Source of the DNA: a virus
Virus record (IMG/VR): IMGVR_UViG_3300037847_004699
Coordinates: 1-44,854 of that record
Length of the DNA: 44,854 nucleotides
Strand: one strand, 5' to 3'
Shown: positions 38,223-44,537 of the stretch, piece by piece
Layout of the letters: every line of letters begins with the position of its first letter
How positions within the stretch are numbered: position 1 is the stretch's first letter
Made by a program: the position numbers and the translations under genes
The notes under the pieces: model-generated
What the model was told of the DNA's origin: nothing
The model's input: only the letters and a program-made list of their open reading frames with translations
Database searches by the model: none

Positions 38223-38548
38223 TGGGTGGTCAAGACTACAGAAAAATAAGCACCGAAACTAAAATCAAGGTGCTGAAGATGGCCGCTACAATTCTGGAGA
38301 TGCACGGTGTTGCTGTCGGGGCTAGAATCTGCCAAGACTGGTCTGGAGACGAGGAACTATCACCTGGAGCCGTTTTCACCAAGGCGGAGCGGGATTCACT
38401 TTCGTTCAATTATGAACAGAAAAACAGCGGCGGTGATGACTATATCGCGGGCTTTGACGCAATGAGTGACGAGATGGTTGCGTCATTCACTATTGCGGAT
38501 GCAATTGACCGGATGGCCGTGGAGCTTGCTTCACGGGAGGGTGAGTGA
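38222..38548 (+). CDS. Hypothetical helical protein
   Basis: 108 residues from the ATG at 38222 (TGATG overlap). Helical N-end (KISTETKIKVLKMAATILEMHGVAVGARICQDW), then an acidic middle with PGAVFTKAERDSLSFNYEQKNSGGDDY and a helix rich in Ala/Asp/Met. Not recognised. It is translationally coupled to the phosphoesterase gene that follows. Confidence 0.6.
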   Translation: MGGQDYRKISTETKIKVLKMAATILEMHGVAVGARICQDWSGDEELSPGAVFTKAERDSLSFNYEQKNSGGDDYIAGFDAMSDEMVASFTIADAIDRMAVELASREGE

Positions 38549-40047
38549 TGAACTGCCTCTGCCCAAGCTGTGAATCTGACAATATGCGCACCCACTCGGC
38601 CAACCCGCCGCGCTGGGTGTGTGGTGATTGCGGAAAGACAACGCGCAACCCTGTTGATGGCTACGTATTCCCAAAGCAGGAGGTGAAGTCCAATATCGTC
38701 GTCTTTACCTGGGCGCAGAACGCAACACCTGTTTTTAAGCCATTTCTGCGCAGCCTGCACACATACTGCCGCGACCGTGGCGCTCAGCTAATCGTAATTC
38801 CCGGCCGGTATAGAAACCCAACAAGCAGCTGGACGGCGCAACAGGAATCCCATGACTGGTGGTCTCCGGAGGTTGCAGGCTATCTGTGCGCCGATGACAT
38901 AGCGGTAAATTCTAACCTGCGCCTGATGGGCAATGTTAAAATTCAGCCGACAGCATCAGAGCCGCTTACCGGATTAAAGACCATGGGTGGCGCTAATTCG
39001 GTGATATTCGGCCATCCACAGGTTGCATTTGAGACGGTCGCCACACCGCAAAGCAAGATGGCTAAGATTGTCTGTACTACTGGGGCGGTGACCAAGCCGA
39101 ACTACACCGACAGCAAGGCGGGTGTAAAAGGCGAGTTTCATCACCAGTACGGCGCGACAGTGGTAGAGCTGGACGGCGGGAAATTCCACATGCGCCAGCT
39201 GATAGCCGACGGATCGGGCAAATTCTATGACTTAGACCGCTGCTATAACGGCGACAAGGTTACCGGCGGACACCGGGCTGAGGCGTTCGTTAGCGGCGAC
39301 CTGCACGCCAAGTTTACCGATAAGGATGTGATCGACTGCTGGTGGCTGGGTGAGGAGTCTCTGCTTGGTCGAATCAAGCCAAAGCTTCAGGTATTCCACG
39401 ATGTATTTGATGGCTACTTCGGCAGTCACCATCACCTTAATGACCCGTTTCTACAGTACAAAAAAGCAGTTAGCGGCGACAATTGCGGACGCTCCGAGGT
39501 TGACTTAACCGCAGAGCTTTTGGACTCGCTCTGTATCTGTCCTAAAAACTACGTCACCAAATCAAACCATGATGAGCATTTTGACCGCTGGCTAAAATCG
39601 ACAGACTGGCGAAAAGATATGACGAATGCCCGGCTGTACCTGGAGTGTGCGCTCGGATGGGTTAAGGCCATTGACGAGGGGCGCAGCTTTGACCCTATCG
39701 CTGAGGTTTTGAGCAAAAAGGCCCAAAAGGCCATATTCCTGCGCCGAAATGACAAGCTGATGACAAAGGGCTATGCGCTGAACTATCATGGTGACAGTGG
39801 GCCGAACGGTGCGCGAGGGTCTGCAAAGGCATTTGACCAGATCGGTGTTCGCTCGATCATCGGCCATAGCCACTCCCCTAGAATCCACAAGGGTTGCACT
39901 CAGGTCGGATTAAGCGCACGCTATGATCTGGAGTATGCAATTGGCAGTCCATCCAGCTGGATGCACACCGCTGCGATTATTTACCCGAATGGCCGCAGTA
40001 CGCTGATAACGTGTATTGATGGAGAATATACTATTGAGGATAGCTAG
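38548..40047 (+). CDS. Calcineurin-like metallophosphoesterase resembling T5 A1
   Basis: 499 residues. An N-terminal zinc ribbon (CPSCESDN ... WVCGDCGK, residues 5-30) is followed by a region with VVFTWAQNATPVFKPFLRSLHTYCRDRG. Metal-binding motifs occur in family order: GDLHAKF (250-256), FHDVFDGYFG, SNHDEHF (339-345) and GHSHSPRIHKG (439-449). This is the calcineurin phosphoesterase plan, shared by T5 first-step-transfer protein A1 and homologues in other phages, which I recall are linked to host DNA degradation and DNA transfer. It sits between terminase and portal. T5-type shut-off is an inference by family; a nuclease role in packaging is the alternative. Confidence 0.7.
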   Translation: MNCLCPSCESDNMRTHSANPPRWVCGDCGKTTRNPVDGYVFPKQEVKSNIVVFTWAQNATPVFKPFLRSLHTYCRDRGAQLIVIPGRYRNPTSSWTAQQESHDWWSPEVAGYLCADDIAVNSNLRLMGNVKIQPTASEPLTGLKTMGGANSVIFGHPQVAFETVATPQSKMAKIVCTTGAVTKPNYTDSKAGVKGEFHHQYGATVVELDGGKFHMRQLIADGSGKFYDLDRCYNGDKVTGGHRAEAFVSGDLHAKFTDKDVIDCWWLGEESLLGRIKPKLQVFHDVFDGYFGSHHHLNDPFLQYKKAVSGDNCGRSEVDLTAELLDSLCICPKNYVTKSNHDEHFDRWLKSTDWRKDMTNARLYLECALGWVKAIDEGRSFDPIAEVLSKKAQKAIFLRRNDKLMTKGYALNYHGDSGPNGARGSAKAFDQIGVRSIIGHSHSPRIHKGCTQVGLSARYDLEYAIGSPSSWMHTAAIIYPNGRSTLITCIDGEYTIEDS

Positions 40048-40048
40048 A

Positions 40049-40267
40049 ATGATTAAGAGGCATTATTTTATTTGCGTGGAAACACGCAGTAAGTCAGCAG
40101 GGGATATCTTAAGACAGTGGAGAAAGTTTACGCACTCATCATGGATTCCTGACCCACTTGGAGCGCTCGAAGAAATCTTGGCTGAGCTTAAGGAATACAT
40201 ATCAGACAATCATAGTGATAAATTCAACCCCGACGACATGATTGTCATTTCATTTAACCGCTGTTAA
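40049..40267 (+). CDS. Hypothetical small protein
   Basis: 72 residues from the ATG at 40049, two bases after the previous stop, with gagga upstream. Alpha/beta (KRHYFICVETRSKSAGDILRQWRKF ... LGALEEILAELKEYISDN). Not recognised. It ends the transcript before a strong terminator, so it belongs with the phosphoesterase rather than the portal gene. Confidence 0.6.
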   Translation: MIKRHYFICVETRSKSAGDILRQWRKFTHSSWIPDPLGALEEILAELKEYISDNHSDKFNPDDMIVISFNRC

Positions 40268-40273
40268 CCACCC

Positions 40274-40298
40274 GCCGCCTGCATGGCGGCTTTTTTTT
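40274..40298 (+). terminator. Rho-independent terminator before the portal gene
   Basis: GCCGCC (40274-40279), tgcat, GGCGGC (40285-40290) and eight T (40291-40298). Confidence 0.9.
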
Positions 40299-40302
40299 GC
40301 CG

Positions 40303-40311
40303 TGCTATAAT
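40303..40311 (+). promoter_or_regulatory. Extended -10 promoter with TGCC/GGCA dyad
   Basis: TGcTATAAT at 40303-40311 is an extended -10; no -35 match is at the expected place (atggcg). TGCC (40298-40301) and GGCA (40314-40317) enclose the -10, as at 3125-3145. The portal start is 30 bases downstream. Confidence 0.55.
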
Positions 40312-40340
40312 CTGGCATAAATACTGCATGAGCAAACCCC

Positions 40341-41675
40341 ATGACTGACAAATTCGAATTGCTGCAAACCATGATGCAGCTCAACAGCCTGCAAAACAAT
40401 GCGCGGGCTGACCTATTCGGCGGCACGTATCAAGGCGCGATGTCATCGTATCAGCCGTCAAGCTGGCGCATCTATGGCTATCCGGCAAACCTTGAGTTTA
40501 ACCACTTTTACACAGCTTACGAGCGCATTGCATCGGCGCGATCGGTTATCCGGCTGCCTGTGAATGAGTGCTGGTCTGATAATCCCATCATTGCAGCCGA
40601 CCCGAAAAATGACAGTGATCAGATGGCAGCAGCCGTTAATGCCCTGGATGATCGCATCGGTCTATTCCGCGTTCTGAAAGGCGTAGACACCCGCCAGCGT
40701 GTTGGACGCTATGGCGCGCTGTTCATGCGTGTAGCAGACGGCCAGACGCTGGATAAGCCCATGAAAAAGGGAAGACTGGTATCTTTGACGCCGCTGTATG
40801 AGAGTCAGCTGGAGCCGACTACATTTGACACCGACCCGGCATCGCCAACATACGGCCAGCCGACCATGTACCAGATCAACGAGGACGCTACCGGGGATCG
40901 CAATAAAGACGCCGCCGGGCTGACTGGCAGTATTCACCCGTCACGGGTAATCATCTGGGCTGAGGGATCAGACGAAATAGGCAGCATTAAAGGCGAGTCG
41001 GCATTGCTCCCGGTGTTCAACAGCATTATGACGCTGGATAAGATCGAGGGTGCTGGCGGAACCGGGTTCTTCAGGAATGCTCGCGGCGCTCAGAAGGTTA
41101 CATTTGATGGCGCGGATCTATCCAAGCTGCAACAGCTGCTGGGCGCTAAAAAGCCGGACGAGATCACCGACAAACTCAACGACATGGTTGACGGCCTGAA
41201 CGCATACAATGATGCCGTAGTGGCAATGATGTCGGCTCAGATGGACACCATCACGATTGAGTTGCCAGACCCTGAGCAATTCGCACGCCTGTGCTGGGAT
41301 AACATTTCAGCAGCGACTGGCTACCCTAACACCATTATGCGCGGCAGTCAGACAGGCGAGCGGGCCAGCAACAACGACCAAGCTCAGGCTGACAAAGAAA
41401 CCGAAAGCCGCCGCCGCTCATTCCTGAATTACGCCATCCGTCATACCATTGACCGCCTGATTGCCATTGGTGAGTTGCCGAACGTGAGTTTTGGCGTATA
41501 CTGGCCGCAGTCAGGCAGCGCGGAAAAGCTAAAACTGCTGGCAGAGGCAACCCGTGGCTACGGCGTGCCAATCGAAAAATTGGCCGAGATTGCAGGGTTC
41601 GATCCTGAGCAGTTCGGCACTGAGGAATTAGGCGAGGATGATAACGGTGAAAACGAATCGAACGAGCGGCTTTAA
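40341..41675 (+). CDS. Portal protein (DUF1073-like)
   Basis: 444 residues. The N-terminal part YPANLEFNHFYTAYERIASARSVIRLPVNECWSDNPII, RVGRYGALFMRVADGQ and the long helix SAQMDTITIELPDPEQF... plus NTIMRGSQTGERASNNDQAQADKETESRR match portals of the DUF1073 type (anti-CBASS Acb1-associated portals use the same fold). It forms the dodecameric DNA gate. A weak ribosome-binding site precedes it. C-terminal acidic tail, overlapped by the next gene. In this family the MuF protein follows, but here one extra gene intervenes. Confidence 0.85.
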   Translation: MTDKFELLQTMMQLNSLQNNARADLFGGTYQGAMSSYQPSSWRIYGYPANLEFNHFYTAYERIASARSVIRLPVNECWSDNPIIAADPKNDSDQMAAAVNALDDRIGLFRVLKGVDTRQRVGRYGALFMRVADGQTLDKPMKKGRLVSLTPLYESQLEPTTFDTDPASPTYGQPTMYQINEDATGDRNKDAAGLTGSIHPSRVIIWAEGSDEIGSIKGESALLPVFNSIMTLDKIEGAGGTGFFRNARGAQKVTFDGADLSKLQQLLGAKKPDEITDKLNDMVDGLNAYNDAVVAMMSAQMDTITIELPDPEQFARLCWDNISAATGYPNTIMRGSQTGERASNNDQAQADKETESRRRSFLNYAIRHTIDRLIAIGELPNVSFGVYWPQSGSAEKLKLLAEATRGYGVPIEKLAEIAGFDPEQFGTEELGEDDNGENESNERL

Positions 41676-42045
41676 GCCACGAGCTGTAACAAGGCTGAAT
41701 GCATTCCCTATTGCTATCGACTACGGAAAAAAAACAGAGATTTACTATCATTTCTCTGAGGGGGCGTGTATGCGAGTTGATGGCGGTGAATGGAATAGGT
41801 TGTCGCTATCGGCATTTCTGTCAATTCGTGAGTATGCTAGAGCTAACATTGCTGGAATAGCTGGCCATAATTTGGTTAGTTTTACACTAACATTTAAGCC
41901 TAATTGTGCGATCTCCATCGAAAAACAATGTTACGTTTCTCTGTTGGAGCCTAAGCGGCGCGATTGGCGATTATTATCACACTGCATCGCCACTTTTGCC
42001 TTGGGCTTGTCAGTGTTAGGGGTTGCAGCACTATGCAGCCTATAG
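41638..42045 (+). CDS. Unknown protein with C-terminal membrane anchor
   Basis: 135 residues from the ATG at 41638, or 132 from the GTG at 41647, which has gagg at better spacing. It overlaps the portal end by 38 bases. Soluble beta-like body (FPIAIDYGKKTEIYYHFSEGACMRVDGGEWNRLS, NLVSFTLTFKPNCAISIEKQCYVSLL) and one C-terminal membrane helix (HCIATFALGLSVLGVAALCSL), a tail-anchored layout. A gene between portal and MuF is unusual. The sequence shows no relation to structural proteins; it may be a host-interaction (moron-type) gene. Not recognised. Confidence 0.6.
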   Translation: MITVKTNRTSGFKPRAVTRLNAFPIAIDYGKKTEIYYHFSEGACMRVDGGEWNRLSLSAFLSIREYARANIAGIAGHNLVSFTLTFKPNCAISIEKQCYVSLLEPKRRDWRLLSHCIATFALGLSVLGVAALCSL

Positions 42046-42965
42046 CGCCGCGCAGCAAGTCTAACCCGTCCGGCACAACCAGCCTGATTCGTGGATCAGA
42101 GCGGGAGTTTCGGCAGCGGCTTAAGTCGGTGCGTGCCGGCGTACTGCGCTGGCTGGATCAGCAAAACCCGCGCGTGCTTGAGGCCAACGAACGCAGGGTC
42201 AATAACAGGTTCTACGCATTCCAGCTGGATGAGGTAAAACTTGCCGACCTTAGCGCCACTCTGGATCAGCTCATTCAGCAGTACATCATGCAGCGCAATG
42301 AATTCACGCAGCGCCATTTTATGAGCCAGTACGCCATTCTAGGCTACGAAAACGGCGCAGTGATGAATATCGAGAACATCCGTCAGCAAGACGCCGAGTA
42401 TGCCACGTCGGTTGAGGAGGTGATAACGTCTCAGCCATACCAAGACAGGCTGGCCGTCACGTCGTCGCGGGTGTTCGAGGAGGTTCAGGGATTCAGCGCC
42501 GACATGAAAGCTGATCTGAACCGCATCCTTACTGATGGCATGAGCAACGGATTCAGTCCACGCCGGATTGCCCGCGAAATCCGCGACAATATGGACACGC
42601 AGTATAGCAGGGCAAAACGCATAGCACGCACTGAGATCAATAACGCACATCGACAGGCAATCTACGACGAAGACCGCCGGGCTGATGCTCTAGGCGTCCG
42701 CACAATGCTGATGCACATTTCTGCGCTGATACCGGGGCGCACGCGCCGCACTCACGCTGAGCGCCATGGTTGGGTTGGTACGCGCGAGCAGGAGGCCGAA
42801 TGGTACGCTGAGGGCGGAAACGCCATAAACTGCCTGTGCACGCCGCTTAGCATACTGGTGGATCGCAACGGTAATCCCATATCCAAAAAATTCGTCGAGC
42901 GGCAGCTGAAAAAGCGAAAAGCGTTCCTATCGAAAAAAATTACAAATAACTGTTGCGCTCACTGA
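42033..42965 (+). CDS. MuF-like head morphogenesis protein (SPP1 gp7 family)
   Basis: 310 residues from the ATG at 42033. The C-terminal MuF domain (about 175-280) is clear: GMSNGFSPRRIAREIRDNMDTQYSRAKRIARTEINNAHRQAIYDEDRRADALGV, then GRTRRTHAERHGWVGT and NAINCLCTPLSILVDRNGN. Helical N-terminal portal-binding half. MuF proteins are internal or portal-associated minor capsid proteins. The unusually short end after the MuF fold leaves no toxin extension. Followed by a 341-base gene-free region. Confidence 0.85.
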   Translation: MQPIAPRSKSNPSGTTSLIRGSEREFRQRLKSVRAGVLRWLDQQNPRVLEANERRVNNRFYAFQLDEVKLADLSATLDQLIQQYIMQRNEFTQRHFMSQYAILGYENGAVMNIENIRQQDAEYATSVEEVITSQPYQDRLAVTSSRVFEEVQGFSADMKADLNRILTDGMSNGFSPRRIAREIRDNMDTQYSRAKRIARTEINNAHRQAIYDEDRRADALGVRTMLMHISALIPGRTRRTHAERHGWVGTREQEAEWYAEGGNAINCLCTPLSILVDRNGNPISKKFVERQLKKRKAFLSKKITNNCCAH

Positions 42966-42980
42966 ATACTTTGCTATTCT
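42953..42980 (+). promoter_or_regulatory. Promoter of the structured noncoding region
   Basis: -35 TTGCGC (42953-42958), 16-base spacer, -10 TATTCT (42975-42980) with the extended TTTGC in front. It overlaps the end of the MuF gene and would start a transcript near 42987. Confidence 0.55.
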
Positions 42981-42984
42981 AAAC

Positions 42985-43283
42985 AGGTCGCAGCAATGCG
43001 GCGATACATTAATCAACTGAATCCTGATTGATGTGTGAGTAAATATTGAAACGGTGTAACCTACCCGGCGGGTGCAGTTTAATGCCGGGGTTTATTGTAT
43101 GCTCTAGCGTAGAGGGCAACTGCTGTGGTTCCGGCGGTATACAATCGGGGTTTTGGCCTCCGTCTACGATTAGCTAAACGAAATTGGCAATGCGCACCGC
43201 CACTCCGACGATAGGAGGGCCGCCTCTTGTCCGCGCTAAATGGGGCGCGTAGGCGTTACAGTATCCATTTCCGCTATACATTT
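42985..43283 (+). ncRNA. Candidate structured noncoding RNA
   Basis: No convincing gene in 42966-43306. The sequence folds on paper into a run of stems: CGCA-GCAA-TGCG (42989-43000, GNRA loop); a 10-pair stem ACATTAATCA/TGATTGATGT (43006-43015/43025-43034) with one G-U; CCCGGC/GCCGGG (43064-43069/43084-43089); a three-way junction closed by ATTGTAT/ATACAAT (43094-43100/43139-43145); GGCCTCC/GGAGGGCC (43155-43161/43214-43221, one bulge); CGCGC/GCGCG (43232-43236/43245-43249). G-U pairs inside long stems point to RNA rather than DNA sites. It is preceded by a promoter. I cannot assign it to a known RNA class. Confidence 0.5.
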
Positions 43284-43306
43284 AGGCAATAACAGGAGAG
43301 GAAAAA

Positions 43307-43501
43307 ATGCTGGGTTATATTCTGCTTTATTTACTGATTGGTTTCTTCATGTGTTTGATATACGTAAAAAATCAAGCCAAGTCATGGCATCTAAGGTTTA
43401 TGGAGCAAGTCAAGTTTGACCTCTTAATTCTTTTCTTAGTGTTATTTTTCTGGCCATTGGCGCTAGACGTAATTTTTTATTACAAGCGTCCTGACCTATA
43501 A
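43307..43501 (+). CDS. Small two-span membrane protein in the RNA cassette
   Basis: 64 residues with two strongly hydrophobic helices (LGYILLYLLIGFFMCLIYV and FDLLILFLVLFFWPLALDVIFYY) and a short basic loop (KNQAKSWHLRF). Excellent site aggagagg before the ATG. It sits between two structured noncoding stretches and looks unrelated to lysis genes. A holin-like or immunity role is possible from topology only. Confidence 0.6.
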   Translation: MLGYILLYLLIGFFMCLIYVKNQAKSWHLRFMEQVKFDLLILFLVLFFWPLALDVIFYYKRPDL

Positions 43502-43667
43502 ATCACCACAGCACCCTAGCCGGAGGTGATGCCCTTAATAGTCACACTGGGCAGTGACCGCAGACTACAGCGCAGTAGTAGAGCAATCGACCGCAGAACC
43601 GCCGGGAGGCGTTGAGCGGATAACCCGGCGTTAGTAGGCGAGAGCTTGCGAACGTCATAATTTAACG
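43502..43667 (+). ncRNA. Second structured noncoding stretch
   Basis: Stems: ATCACC/GGTGAT (43502-43507/43525-43530), GTCAC/GTGAC (43541-43545/43554-43558), ACTAC/GTAGT (43564-43568/43575-43579), CGCC-ggga-GGCG (43600-43611, or alternatively CCGGG/CCCGG 43602-43606/43624-43628), and CGTT/AACG (43629-43632/43651-43654) enclosing GCGA/TTGC. It shares agcggataaccc (43615-43626) with 33531-33542. It may be part of one RNA with 42985-43283 or an elaborate leader for the gene at 43691. D-arm-like gcagtagtagagc at 43573 is not part of a complete tRNA. Confidence 0.45.
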
Positions 43668-43680
43668 CTTTGTTATTTGC
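43668..43680 (+). repeat. Left arm of a 13-pair inverted repeat enclosing the gene at 43691
   Basis: CTTTGTTATTTGC pairs with GCAAATAACAGAG at 43965-43977, all 13 positions, one as G-U. The ribosome-binding site of the enclosed gene (tgagg) directly follows this arm, and a 7-base direct copy GCTGAGG overlaps each arm. Confidence 0.7.
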
Positions 43681-43690
43681 TGAGGTTGAT

Positions 43691-43963
43691 ATGGGAATTG
43701 AATTGAGTAATGAAGTGAACGAAGAGCGGTATATGGTTTGCTGCAAAACCGGGGCAATTACACCAATCGACGTTGTGCGAGAGAGCGAAAGCGGCGAGAT
43801 GGTAGAAACTTCTTGCGGAAGAAGGCTAAGGTCAGACTGTAGGTCTCACAAGATTTTCTTCGATATGGTGTTTGCAAAAATCTGCAGCATGAAAGTGACT
43901 GGCAACACCGACGATGAAGAGTTCGATTACCTATTAGAGCTCGCAGGGCTTAGTAGAGGCTGA
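43691..43963 (+). CDS. Unknown Cys-containing protein enclosed by an inverted repeat
   Basis: 90 residues from the ATG at 43691 (gagg 7 bases upstream). Acidic, with five Cys residues (YMVCCKTG, TSCGRRL, SDCRSH, AKICSM). N-end GIELSNEVNEERY and C-end DDEEFDYLLELAGLSRG frame it. The whole gene lies between the arms of a 13-pair inverted repeat, so in the transcript it would be looped out of the structured RNA. No family recognised. A terminator follows at 44024. Confidence 0.55.
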   Translation: MGIELSNEVNEERYMVCCKTGAITPIDVVRESESGEMVETSCGRRLRSDCRSHKIFFDMVFAKICSMKVTGNTDDEEFDYLLELAGLSRG

Positions 43964-43964
43964 G

Positions 43965-43977
43965 GCAAATAACAGAG
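43965..43977 (+). repeat. Right arm of the inverted repeat enclosing the gene at 43691
   Basis: GCAAATAACAGAG; partner of 43668-43680. A related sequence, ggcaataacaggagagg, lies ahead of the membrane protein at 43285-43301, so the left arm could alternatively pair there. Confidence 0.7.
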
Positions 43978-44023
43978 AGTTCGTGAGCCGAAGTACTCAG
44001 TTAGCTATACCCAAACAAACAAA

Positions 44024-44047
44024 ACCCGCTCCGGCGGGTATTTTTTT
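44024..44047 (+). terminator. Rho-independent terminator closing the RNA cassette
   Basis: ACCCGC (44024-44029), tccg, GCGGGT (44034-44039), then a and seven T (44041-44047). A promoter starts three bases later. Confidence 0.9.
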
Positions 44048-44049
44048 GC

Positions 44050-44077
44050 TTGCTATATGGGCAGGCTGTGCTATTGT
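44050..44077 (+). promoter_or_regulatory. Promoter of the small-gene run crossing the joint
   Basis: -35 TTGCTA (44050-44055), 16-base spacer, extended -10 TGTGC-TATTGT (44072-44077), then gattacaaataacgagagga before the start at 44107. The downstream part is nearly the same as that of the minus promoter at 12290. Confidence 0.65.
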
Positions 44078-44106
44078 TTGATTACAAATAACGAGAGGAG
44101 AGACAA

Positions 44107-44325
44107 ATGTTGGTAGCAAAGGCAATTGAAGGCATGATCAATGCCAATTTACCGAAAGATCAGCACGTCACGGTTCAGCCATCGTCTGAGGGTAAGCCGT
44201 GGTTTTCCGCTGAGATCATGCGCAATGGCGAGTCGGTCAAGGACGTATTCATCAGTGATTACGCGACAATCCCTGTGATGGATATGGCCCGCATTTGCTC
44301 TGAGATTGCGGGGGATTTGAAATGA
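44107..44325 (+). CDS. Hypothetical small protein
   Basis: 72 residues, site gagaggaga before the ATG. Alpha/beta: LVAKAIEGMINANLPKDQHVTVQPSSEGKPWFSAEIMRNGESVKDVFISDYATIPVMDMARICSEIAGD. No known family; soluble. First gene after the promoter at 44050, with ATGA overlap to the next. Confidence 0.6.
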   Translation: MLVAKAIEGMINANLPKDQHVTVQPSSEGKPWFSAEIMRNGESVKDVFISDYATIPVMDMARICSEIAGDLK

Positions 44326-44537
44326 AATCAACCCTACACTTTAAAGACGAGCGCGGAAACCACCGCATCCTGAGCGGCCAGTGCTCTGACCTGCGCAATA
44401 TGCTAAAACCTGACTTTTCACGGGCTGGCACGGCAATGGAAGCACAGGAAACCGCGCACTACCAGGTGCGTGTCGAGACTGGTATAGTTCCGGCCTCGCC
44501 TATTTTGATTTGTATTGATACGGAGAATAAACGATGA
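44322..44537 (+). CDS. Hypothetical small protein
   Basis: 71 residues from the ATG overlapping the upstream stop (ATGA). Beta-rich with a basic N-half (STLHFKDERGNHRILSGQCSDLRNMLKPDFSRAG) and GIVPASPILICID at the end. Not recognised; its stop overlaps the start of the gene that crosses the joint. Confidence 0.6.
   Translation: MKSTLHFKDERGNHRILSGQCSDLRNMLKPDFSRAGTAMEAQETAHYQVRVETGIVPASPILICIDTENKR

Noticed and set aside
43573-43660. tRNA-like D-arm (gcagtagtagagc) in the noncoding cassette
   Set aside because: No acceptor stem, no anticodon arm and no GTTCGA T-loop could be fitted around it.
42966-44023. Group I or II intron
   Set aside because: The MuF gene is complete before it and nothing downstream continues it; no homing endonuclease motif and no recognisable catalytic core.
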